Source: Agapanthus africanus
Lineage: Eukaryota; Streptophyta; Magnoliopsida; Asparagales; Amaryllidaceae
Length of the DNA stretch: 64,000 bases
Direction of reading: 5' to 3'
Assembly: GCA_030015575.1 (NCBI GenBank)
Contig: JASDDO010000026.1
Span: 187,885,739 to 187,949,738 of the forward strand
Below the pieces are notes generated by a model that saw only the letters and a list, made by a program, of their open reading frames with translations, made no database searches and had not been told where the DNA came from. The translations under genes were made by a program, and so were the position numbers. Below, in pieces: positions 9,902-19,907 of the stretch; the stretch's first letter is position 1; every line of letters starts with the position of its first letter.

Positions 9902-12117
9902 TGTTGGTTAAATGTATGCACTAAAGCCCATTACTATACATGGGATGTATATTGTAGTGGATGCTTGGACATATATAGGGATGACTTTCGTGCTCGATAT
10001 GATAGTATACTATCTGGTTACTCTTTACCTTAACGTGTACACTGATTGTCTCTCTGTTACATGTTGGTAAAGCCCTTAGGATGTGTACTTGACTACCTGG
10101 ACTATGATGCGGATCATACTAGTGGGGACATGGTAGTCCATAAGTACATCCTTCAAAGTCCTTAGTCGTGGGTGTATCGAGACGGGGCATCGATATACCA
10201 GAGTAGACTAGCGTGTAGCTTCTCGACCCATACAGATGGGCGATGGATGATCCCATATCCATTGGTGTTTGATATCAGAGATGATATACGGGTGCTCAGT
10301 AAAGACTGGGTACACTGGACGGACTCACCGAGAACTCTCAGATGGTATTATACCATACGTCAGATGGCAGTTCTCTGGTGACACTGGTACAGGTTAGTCT
10401 GTAAACCCGAGATCGTCATAGAGTCTTGTGTGATTCCCATTGTGCTTTGATTTCTATCATACCTCGTCCAAGAAGGCATGCAAAAAGGTGGCTTTTGGGT
10501 ACAGTCCCGAATCATATGGAAGCAATGAGCGATAGGAGGGGTTTCGTCTCTCTCGGTATAGGGAGTTGATGTTGCGCAGTGCTCGATTGGCTATAACAGG
10601 AAGTCCTTGGCCAAGGCTGCTTTAGGGATTTACTGGTAAGTGTTACCAGTAGTTTCTCGACCCGTTATGAGCCTCATATCGACACGACTTATCGAGTTAT
10701 TTGGGTCTGACGTTTACCACCCCTAGACGAGATATGCGACATATCAGACGAACAGACCGGACAGTACGGTAGTGTTACTCGTTGGATTCACAGGAGTGTG
10801 AGCGGGCTTGCTCGTTGATCTTCTGATCGCTCAATACCCGGGTGGCCATTACGTTTAGCAGACCGCTTGCGGCTTGTGGGTGTTTGATATGATCATCACC
10901 TGCTGCCGGCGTATTGACGAGTATTTAGAGTCCTACACAGGGGTTTCCTGGCTCAAGCGAAATGAAATAGGAGCGCATATGAGATATGTGCGGGACCGAG
11001 AATAATACGAGTATGTGATACTGTATTCTATTCTCGCGATTTGTGATATTGATCGGTTGTATGAGATATAGCCGGGTTATCGGATCAAGTGTTGATTCGA
11101 TAATTTGTTACTATTGATATTAGTCGGTTATATGCGATATGACCGGATCGTTAAATCAAGTGTTGATTTAATGATTTAATGTATAATTATATATTTGATA
11201 TATTACATTACATTAACTAGTATTGGTTCACTTAAAATTGATCTTCTCACTTGAATGTGCACATTGTTTATATGTGATATATGCAAGTGTACATGTTTGT
11301 ATCATGCTTGATGATACAAACAAGTTGTGTGTATGAGACTTGAACCAAATCAAGGTTAGATTAGGATTTACTATTCTCCTAAGCATATAACAAATGAGTG
11401 TGACTTTGGTCAAAGTTATCAAGCTTCATGAAGCTTGATAAACATTGACAAAGTCAACTCTTTTGTCATATGTTTAAAGATATTAGTTATCCCAACCTTT
11501 AACCTAATGGTTTGGTTAAATCTCTACATGAGTTAAGCATGAGGGTTTAACTCAACCATGGTGCCATGATTAAAAGGATAAGTGTTCATATTATTCTTTT
11601 AATGGATATGATTCTTTCTTCTTCTTCATCTTCATCAAGCTCACAAAGCTTGAGAGCTCCAATGGTGCCATGAGAAAAAGAGTGAGAAATCCAATTCTAA
11701 AGTGAACCCACTTCCTATTTCTTCATCCTCTACCACTTACCATGTAGTATAGGGTGTTCTCTTCATAAAGTTTTCGACCAAGTGAAGGAATAGCTTGAGT
11801 TTGAGTATCCCCGACGTAGATCATCTTCGGCCTCGAAGTCAATGACCTAGCCCGATCATTTCTCCGACGAAACCATCGCTAGAGTCCGGGATCCCGATGA
11901 TCGCAGCGGAGGGACGTCAACACGGAGCTAAAGAAGTGGAGGACCGGATCTACAAAGTTGTAGTCATTTTCACTTAGTAGCAAAGTAGTTTGCATGTTTG
12001 TAGTTTCGCCTAATACCTAGTTAACGATCTAATTTAGGGTTTCTCGGCACCGTAAAATTTTAATTTGGCATGGTTGATGCCTTGTGGAACCTCTTGAGTG
12101 TGACTAGTAACCCTACA
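9902..12117 (+). repeat. 5' LTR of A2
   Basis: A 2216-bp LTR starting TGTTGGTTAAATG and ending CCCTACA. It includes the core palindrome CCTTGGCCAAGG (10605-10616), a stem GCGCATAT/ATATGTGC (10973-10991) and a perfect 24-bp palindrome at 11417-11440. Small open frames (10172-10381 and others) recur in the other A LTRs and are not genes. Confidence 0.92.
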
Positions 12118-12118
12118 G

Positions 12119-12131
12119 TGGTATCAGAGCC
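12119..12131 (+). other. Primer-binding site of A2 (initiator-Met tRNA)
   Basis: TGGTATCAGAGCC starts two bases after the LTR end, a perfect complement of the plant initiator tRNA-Met 3' end. Confidence 0.95.
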
Positions 12132-14807
12132 TAACTAGAGCATTAGGCGATGTGTTAACGAAGTTAAAACCCCGATCGAACCCGAATACCGCAAAATACA
12201 CCCCTCTCTGTACATTTTTTAAAATCTAGGATTTTTCCAAATTAAAAATATCTAAAAAATTCAGCAGGGTTTTATTAGAATTACTGTGAAATTCGATGAC
12301 CTAATCCCAACATCTCGCCGCGGAACCGCGGCCATACCCTGCTTGGGCCGCGGATCCACGGCCGTACTGTGTGATTATGACATTCTGTTTGCACAGTAAT
12401 TCTTGTATCTGTGATTTGAATTTTATGGGTATTTTTAACCTGACGCAAGTGTCGAGTTTTCTGGGGGTTTATTTTGTAATCGTCGATTCGATCGGAGAAT
12501 TTAATTTTGTTATATTTTCTGGATATTTTTAGAACATGTTAAAAAGTTCGACCGGATATAAATACCCACTTTTTCCCCTCCCGGGAAATTTCCAAGTATT
12601 GGATTTTTCCGTGGTTTAAGAATGTTCTAAGTAGTGCAAGTAAAGCGATGGACCCTCTAAAAGACAACAAACCTTAACTCGATTATGTGACCGTCTTGAA
12701 CTGCCCTTTGAACCTTAGGGTTTGGGGCAGTACGGCGTGCCACATGTGAGGCGTTGGCTTGACCCTTCTACGGCTGGACCGTTGGTACTGTGGCATGAAG
12801 TGGATGTTTTTGAACTTGTTTCAAGAGTTGAGCTGTTTTGGGAAAACTTGGGTGTTTGATTGTTCGATCGGAAAGTTTAACATTTTCTATTTATCTGGAA
12901 TGTGATACAATATTTGGAATCCATAAGTAGTTATGAGATAACTAATTTGGATGTTATAAACACAGAAGTTTAGTCTCAATTGATCGGTTACCACGAAATT
13001 TTGATGTGATCAAAAGTACGTCGCAATCACGTAGTGTACGCGGATACTCGCCGGGTAAACTTAATAGACAGCCATGCCCTATATCCCCGACCAAGTGACT
13101 GTAGGAGAACCCCGTCGCCAAAAGCATCCGTTCGGGTGTTCGCGGCAACGGTGTTCCGCCTTAGTGCACTTCGTCGACGGCATCCGGGGGTGCGGCCGTC
13201 TACTAAAGTTTCCAACGAGCATTCGATCAGTTTATCGGGAATCTTGTTGAATTGCCCGACTAGATTTTGAAAAGTGTTTTCGATATAGAGACTAAAATGC
13301 GGGGTTTATAATTGTTAGGCATGTGATGTCTAAGGAATTCATTTGATTAGGCATGTGATGTCTAATGAGTTTGCGGATTCCAACTGTTGTAGTTTTACAC
13401 TTTCTTTTCTGCGACCGTAAGTGTAATATGTGATATCGCCGGTTTCGTTGCTATATGTCAACGACAATTGGGATGCGCACATTTACTTACGTTGATGATA
13501 TGTGATGTTATGTGTTGCTGGATATGTTATATTGGATCGTCGCGTTTGAATAGCCGGGGGTTTTATGTGAGATGAGAGTTTTTATTTTCATTCATGTAAA
13601 AATAACTTGTATGCAATATTCTTTTATTGGGGAACTTCCAGGTAGCGGAAGATGTCACCCATTGTATATTATTTACTTTTCCGCACTAGGATAGACCCAA
13701 GGAGGAGGGCACAAGTAACCGGGTTCTGGAGTCCAGTGGGAGACCAACTCGACGAGTCGAGTCCGGGTCTCCTAACTCTAGAATTGGTAGGGTTGCTTGC
13801 CTCTCTCGTAGGGGTCTAGGGGTGTGGGTTTGGCTATTCATCGCGACCGTGGAATCCGTGTTTTATACAGGCTCGTATTGAAAACACGGACGTCCTAGTA
13901 TATCCAATGTTTCATATGTTTCTTCTACTGCTATATCTGTGATGTGATCATTTGATGTTCTATGATAAATACTGTATATAGTATATATAATATATTATAT
14001 AGATGTTACTTGTGTTTTACACCCGCGCTAGCCCTGCCCCGCTCTGCCGTTAGTTACCTAACCTAACGGTGCACGAAGGGACATCGAGGCGAATGCGGAT
14101 GGCATAAGTGTACGTCGTATTTATCTGTGATGTTTAGGTGATTTAAATGATGGGACTTCATTAATGTGATTAATGAAAGAAAAGAAACCTAAGATGTTGT
14201 GGAATCGAATTTTCAAAAACAGGTAGCTACAGTTCTTGCTTTGCATCGCGGTGTTCCTTGTAGAACATCCTGCACCTTATTCAATAAGGAAAGGACCGAG
14301 ATCCCTTCACCGGGAGTGACTCCTTTAGCAATAACTGGTAGATGCTACAACCCTCGGTTTGTCTTTTGATTGCTTCTCTAGTTCTTGCTTTGCACAGTGA
14401 TGTATATGATATATCCTGCACCTCATTCGACGAGGAAAGGGCCGACGATCCCTTCATCGGGAGTGACCCCTTTAGCAAAACTAGAAAAGCTTCAAAAACA
14501 CTCCATTTTAAAATCATTTGATTCTATAACGATATCAAAAACATTATGCAATAGGTTTTCAGAAAAACCAGTCGTAGCCCTCCGTCATTTCAGATAAGTA
14601 CTACTTAGTATTCGTGCTGCGGTAGTTTGTCATTCGTCAAGGCGTAGTATACGGTAGCTAACTAGTATTTATCTGCTTATGCATATGATGCAAATTGGAT
14701 TAGGGTATTCGTACGGCAATGTTTGGCATTTGTCAAGGGTCGTGCGGGTGGGTTTAATTCAATCAAGAAATGTACGGGTTGAACTTGGCTAGTGGACTAT
14801 GGGTTGG
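12132..14807 (+). other. Leader of A2, non-coding
   Basis: About 2.7 kb without a credible frame. In order it holds the GC palindrome (12316-12363), sequence matched in reverse by fragment E (about 12900-13480), two copies of a roughly 95-bp hairpin unit (about 14238-14333 and 14389-14476), two leader hairpins (14617-14647 and 14710-14746) and the 5' arm of a third. It stops where the 69-bp target copy begins. It is collinear with the leaders of B, C1 and C2. Confidence 0.85.
12316..12363 (+). repeat. GC-rich double palindrome in the A2 leader
   Basis: Arms CGCCGCGGAACCGCGGCC and, from 12346, GGCCGCGGATCCACGGCC surround a short spacer beginning ATACCCTG. It sits about 185 nt after the primer-binding site. 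Confidence 0.85.
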
Positions 14808-14876
14808 GTTGGATTACTTTAGTCTCATCGCATTCGCATTCATTCGGAGTGCGGATGCAGATATGTATATACAGGT
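14808..14876 (+). repeat. Extra copy of A2's left target flank
   Basis: 69 bp of C1 LTR sequence, ending in CAGGT, sit inside A2 directly left of its 3' LTR. In a normal insertion this place holds the end of pol and a polypurine tract. The joint with the leader falls at a shared GTTGG. Confidence 0.9.
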
Positions 14877-15990
14877 TGTTAGTTAAATGTATGCCCTAGA
14901 GGCCATTACTATACATGGGATGTATATTGTAGTGGATGCTTGGACATATATAGGGATGACTTTCTTGCTCGATATGATAGTATGCTATCTGGTTACTCTT
15001 TACCTTAACGTGTACACTGATTGTCTCTCTGTTACATGTTGGTAAAGCCCTTAGGATGTGTACTTGACTACTTGGACTATGATGCGGATCATACTAGTAG
15101 GGACATGGTAGTCCATAAGTACATCCTTCAAAGTCCCTAGTCGTGGGTGTATCGAGACGGGGCATCGATATACCAGAGTAGACTAGCGTGTAGCTTCTCG
15201 ACCCATACAGATGGGCGATGGATGATCCCATATCCATTGGTGTTTGACATCAGAGATGATATACGGGTGCTCAGTAAAGACTGGGTACACTGGACGGACT
15301 CACCGAGAACTCTCAGATGGTATTATACCATACGTCAGATGGCAGTTCTCTGGTGACACTGGTATAGGTTAGTCTGTATACCCGAGATCGTCATAGAGTC
15401 TTGTGTGATTCCCACTGTGCTTTGATTTCCATCATACCACGTCCAAGAGGGCGTGCAAAAAGGTGGCTTTTGGGTACAGTCCCGAATCACAAGGAGGAAA
15501 TGAGCGATAGGAGGGGTTTCGTCTCTCTCGGTATAGGGAGTTGATGTTGCGCAGTGCTCGATTGGCTATAACAGGAAGTCCTTGGCCAAGGCTGCTTTAG
15601 GGATTTACTGGTAAGTGTTACCAGTAGTTTCTCGACCCGTTATGAGCCTCATATCGACACGACTTATCGAGTTATTGGGGTCTGACGTTTACCACCCCTA
15701 GACGAGATATGCGACATATCAGACGAACAGACGGGACTGTACGGTAGTGTTACTCGTTGGATTCACAGGAGTGTGAGAGGGCTTGCTCGTTGATCTTCTG
15801 ATCGCACAATACCTGGGTGGTCGTTACGTTTAGCAGACTGCTTGCGGCTTGTGGGTGTTTGATATGATCATCACCTGCTGCCGGCGTATTGACGAGCCTT
15901 TAGAGTCTTACATAGGGGTTTTCTGGCTCAAGCGAAATGAAATAGAAGCGTATATGAGATATGTGCGGGACCGAGAATAATACCAGTATG
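14877..15990 (+). repeat. 3' LTR of A2, first part
   Basis: Starts TGTTAGTTAAATG and follows the A2 5' LTR closely up to CCAGTATG, where B is inserted. Includes CCTTGGCCAAGG at 15580-15591. The last five bases GTATG are the left TSD copy of B. Confidence 0.92.
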
Positions 15991-17886
15991 TGTTAGTGTA
16001 TATGCCCTAGGGGCCATTATTGTATCATACTAGTTTGTATATTACTTAATGGAAGCTTGGGATATTCACATGTATATAACAGTCTTGCTAAACATGGTAG
16101 TATGCTACTTGGTTTTTTCTATCTTAATATGTAATTATACGTATTGATAGAGCTCTTAGGATCTTGCTTGACTACCAGCGTTGTGATGGCAGTCACACTA
16201 GTGGGGGCTGGATAGTCTACAAGCACATCCTTATTCAGGTCTCTAGTCGTTGGATTTTCGAGACAGGGCATCGATACTCCGGAGTAGACTAGTGTGTACG
16301 CTTCTCATCCCAGTTGGGGAGATGGTCTGTCCCACAGCCGTCAGTACGTCGTACTGGAGATAGTATGCAGGTGCTCGTTAGGTTACGGGTACACCGGACA
16401 GGACTCACAGGGAACTGTTGGTTGGTTTTATACCAGTCGTCAGTGAACAGTTCCCAGGTGACATGAGTAGAGCATAGTCCGCAGACTTGACACTGCTACT
16501 TCGCCTCGAGTGTGTCCCACTGTTCTTAGATTGCTACCCTACCATGGCTCAAAGGAGTCGTGCAAACAGGTAGCAGTTGGGTGCAGTCCCGAGCACTTGG
16601 AGGCAGTGGCGGTTAGACAGGATTCGTCTCTCCTGGTATTGGGGGTTGATATCGCGCTGTGTCAGAGAGCCATTACGCAAATTCCCTGGCCAGGGCAAGC
16701 GAGATTTGCTGGTAGGTTCCAGTAGTTTCTCAGGGTGTAATGGGCTTCCCTCCGACACGACTTATACCGCTATTAGGAGACTGACGCTTGCCGCCCCCCT
16801 AGGCCCGATATGCGATAGTCATAGACGAACGGACCGGACTGTATGGAGATTGTCACATCAGACTCAGTAGGAGTTCGGATGGGTTTCCTCATCGGCCTTC
16901 TTATCGACATCTACCTAGGGACCGTTACGTACAGCTAGTGCCGCTTGCAGTCTGTGGTTAAACCCACTGCCAGCTTAGTAGTCGAGTCTCTAGAGTCCCA
17001 CACACAGAGTTTCCCTACTCCAGGCGAAACGATATAGAGGTCGTATGGTTTTACGACAAGGGTTCGGACGCATACGTGTGTTTACACACGTACGACTTTC
17101 GGACAGTTTTTACCAGGCGGCTTTGGTTTAAGCCAGTTACTGGTATCCGGTTATTGGATTTATACAGTCTAAAGTTTTTCCGTATTTTTGCGGAAAGGAG
17201 GGGCGTTCTCGTAATTGCGCGAGAAGCTTCTAGAAGGTGGTGACTAAGGAGGTTTAGGTGGCATATACAATGAATGTGATTAGTGAGTCATATGGATGAT
17301 TCATCCATGTCATTAATGCATCATAAATGCTTAATGACTCATGGAGATAAATCATCACTAGATATTATCAAGCATGGTTGTTAAATTGATTTATTTTCTT
17401 TTCTTGATAAAAAGAAATGCTTGATATATATTATCATAACTCATTATTCTCACTTCATTATTATCTTCACTTTCTCTCTCCTCAAGCTCTCCCTCTTCAA
17501 ACCCTAATCCTCCCCTCTCATGTGTTGAGTACAAGGATTAGGTAGACTTATTAAAACATAACCCTCACTCTATTTCACCTAGCTTCTTTTATTAGCACTT
17601 AAAGAAGTTTAGTTGCCTCAAGTTTAGAGGCTAAGCTTGGAGTAAAGCTCTCGGGTGGATCGTCTACTACTTTGAGAAGGCCGAGGAGGTGGTGGAGTTC
17701 ATAAAGACGAAGGACACGGTTCTTTAGGTATAATCCCTTTACATAGTAGTTGTTAACTTCTATGTCTGATGTTAGTTATCGTTTAGCTTCGATTCATGCG
17801 GTTAGTCGATGTTTAGCATTAAAACAAGATCGTTTTTCATATTTCCGCCTCCCCGCAAGTCGTGGGGTGTTGTACATCGACTTACA
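15991..17886 (+). repeat. 5' LTR of B
   Basis: Starts TGTTAGTGTATATGCC and ends CGACTTACA. It carries the Copia LTR core (CCCTGGCCAGGG at 16684-16695), the stem ACGTGTG/CACACGT with loop TTTA at 17074-17091, and an AT-rich TATA-like stretch near 17420 followed by CT-rich sequence, a plausible but unproven promoter. Small frames in it are shared only with the 3' LTR. Confidence 0.95.
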
Positions 17887-17887
17887 G

Positions 17888-17900
17888 TGGTATCAGAGCC
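17888..17900 (+). other. Primer-binding site of B (initiator-Met tRNA)
   Basis: TGGTATCAGAGCC, a perfect complement of the plant initiator tRNA-Met 3' end, two bases after the LTR. Confidence 0.95.
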
Positions 17901-18067
17901 TCGCTAAACAATACATAACTTACTTGCAAATTTGTATGAATTTCGAACGGAAAAAAACGAAACCGGAAAATCCCGAAATCACAAGTTTCTGTCGATTTTT
18001 AAATGAAGTCCAAAAATTTTTCAGGGATGTTCAGAAATCTTGAAAAGACAGTAGAAGAACAACCAAG

Positions 18068-18172
18068 AAAATTGGGCCCCTGAATCGCCTAAAGCGCCGC
18101 GGAACCGCGGCGGATCCCACCGATCCGCCGCGATTCCGCCGCCGAGTTGGCGATTCAGGAACCCAATTTTCC
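18068..18172 (+). promoter_or_regulatory. Long GC-rich hairpin in the B leader
   Basis: The B version of the GC palindrome. The inner CCGCGG arms are flanked by an outer pair: AATTGGG and TGAATCGCC on the left match GGCGATTCA and CCCAATTT on the right. The whole 105 nt can fold into one long stem. It lies about 170 nt past the primer-binding site, where retroelements often place packaging or dimerisation signals; that role is inference. Confidence 0.75.
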
Positions 18173-19194
18173 TGTGTTGCTTCTCTGTGATATTTGGTAT
18201 TTTCTGGAAGTTTTTATTTTTGCTCGTGTTTCAGATTTACAGAGAAGTATTGGAGCAAAATTAAAAGTGTTTAATCGATCGAAATTATACAGTATTTGCT
18301 TGTTGGATTATATCTGTGTTTGTGTAATGTGTTCGTAAACCTCCCCTAACTGCTAGTATGTCGGTTGGCAGGGGGTTGCACATTTCTGTAATGGTTTTTA
18401 CTGTTTGTGGATATAAACTGTGTTGGACTGTTGTGATGTATAGCCGGGGTTATGTGATGGGTTGTTATTTAATTCATTTGGTGTAAATGTAATTTGTTGT
18501 AATATTATTTTGCGGGGCACATCCAGGTTGCGGTTGTAGCCACCGTTGTATTATTTCATTTTACTGTTTTTGGTCCTAGGACATACCCAAGGTGGGGTGC
18601 ACAAACTGCCGGGCGGGTAGTTTGCCGTACCCGTTGGGGTCTTGGGTGGGGTAATGGCTATTCATCACAACTGTGTAATCCGTCTTTTGTTGCAGGCTCA
18701 AAACAAACACGGATTCCTTGCAAATCCAATAAAGTTCATCTGTGATCTGGAATGCCTATTATTGCGTCTGACGAATGTACAATATCTATATATGATAGCT
18801 ATTTAGACGTCACTTATGTTTTACACCCGTGCTAGCCCAGCCCCCGCTCTGTCGTTAGTTAAGTAACCTAACGGGTGATGACGGGACCCCATGGCGAATG
18901 CGGATGGCATAAGAGGACGTTGTATTTTCGTTGTTTTCTGCAATGATAGTTTAATGATGGGACGCATTATTTATAATGCAAAGAAAATAAACCAAAAAGT
19001 TTAATCGTTGGAACAATTTAAAAGAAACCACTCGATTAATTTTAAAAACAGATATTTTTAAATGCGGAGCTTTAACCACTCCTTTTAAAAGCTATCAGGT
19101 TCCTTCGGTTATATCAAGTTCACTACGTTCACGGTTTCGCCAAAACCATTCGTAGCCCTCCGTCATTTCATCTGGGTATTCAGTAGTATTCAAG

Positions 19195-19406
19195 CTATGT
19201 ATTTTGACCTAACGCCAAGGCATAGTGTTTGGTAGCTACTGGGTATTCATTTGTTGCATAGATAGATGTGTTAGTTTGGGACAGTCGTATTATCATTTTG
19301 GCCGAACGTCAAGGATATATACGGATGGGTTCAAATTGACAAGATAATGATGGGTAGAACTTGACATGTGACTTATGACATTTTGACTTAACGCCAAGGT
19401 CATAAG
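19195..19406 (+). promoter_or_regulatory. Three-hairpin array in the B leader
   Basis: Hairpin 1 (19195-19225) has outer arms CTATG/CATAG, hairpin 2 (19286-19323) CGTAT/ATACG with TATC/GATA, and hairpin 3 (19372-19406) CTTATGAC/GTCATAAG. Each apex carries TTGRC, a loop with TAAC or GAAC, then GYCAAGG. The same three hairpins with different bases occur in C1, C2 and (two of them) A2. Confidence 0.75.
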
Positions 19407-19582
19407 AGCATGGGGCAAAAATATATATCGGGAATTTCTAAAGAAACTGAAATTTGCAAAGAGTTGCATACCATTTAGAGTTTGATGAATGTTGGTAGGA
19501 TTCCTTCAACATTATCATACAATGATATTTGGATCCCGATCCTACTGTGAGTATATGCTACTTATCAGGATATTCATCACTT

Positions 19583-19735
19583 AACGATCAATGCTATAAA
19601 CCAAGTAGGTGTCAAGAAAGGTGTCAGCGGGGTTACGCCCCCAGAGAAAAGAGGTTATTTAATTAAGGAACATCGCGAAAGCGTTGGAAAACCTCCCTCA
19701 AAGTATCGACACTAGCCTGGCTGAACGGTTAAGCA
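19583..19735 (+). promoter_or_regulatory. Leader module of B shared with Gypsy element G
   Basis: Closely matches 53567-53705 in G. The core runs from a GC hairpin (GGGG/CCCC), through GTTATTTAATTAAGGAAC, to a CGC-GAAA-GCG hairpin and TTGGAAAACCTCCC. GAGGTT upstream can pair with AACCTC downstream. C1 and C2 lack this segment at the corresponding place. Confidence 0.8.
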
Positions 19736-19907
19736 AGAATTGTACGGTGAGAATAGTCCTGACTAATTCTTCTTTTATGGTTTGAGGAAGGATTCGAGAA
19801 ACAGTTGGAGCCATCCAGTTTAGATAAACTAAAAACCACTCTAAACTTGCAAGAGCATCATGCTAAAGAGTTTTCTTCTCTCTCTCCTATTTGCAGCGAC
19901 CCTGAAA

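Larger units (their letters stand above)
17901..19907 (+). other. Leader of B, non-coding
   Basis: About 2 kb between primer-binding site and gag. It holds a long GC-rich hairpin (18068-18172), a stretch of leader collinear with A2/C1/C2, three hairpins (19195-19406), a segment shared with Gypsy element G (about 19583-19735) and a CT-run ending in GCAG just before CGACC. No open frame here resembles a known protein. Confidence 0.85.

Noticed and set aside
10172-10381. 69-codon frame repeated almost exactly at 15147-15356, and a relative at 3599-3808.
   Set aside because: All lie at the same place in A-family LTRs; recurrence follows from LTR duplication and no known motif is present.
17750-18043. 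97-codon frame across the B LTR end and primer-binding site.
   Set aside because: It spans the LTR/leader border and ends before the hairpin; an accidental frame.
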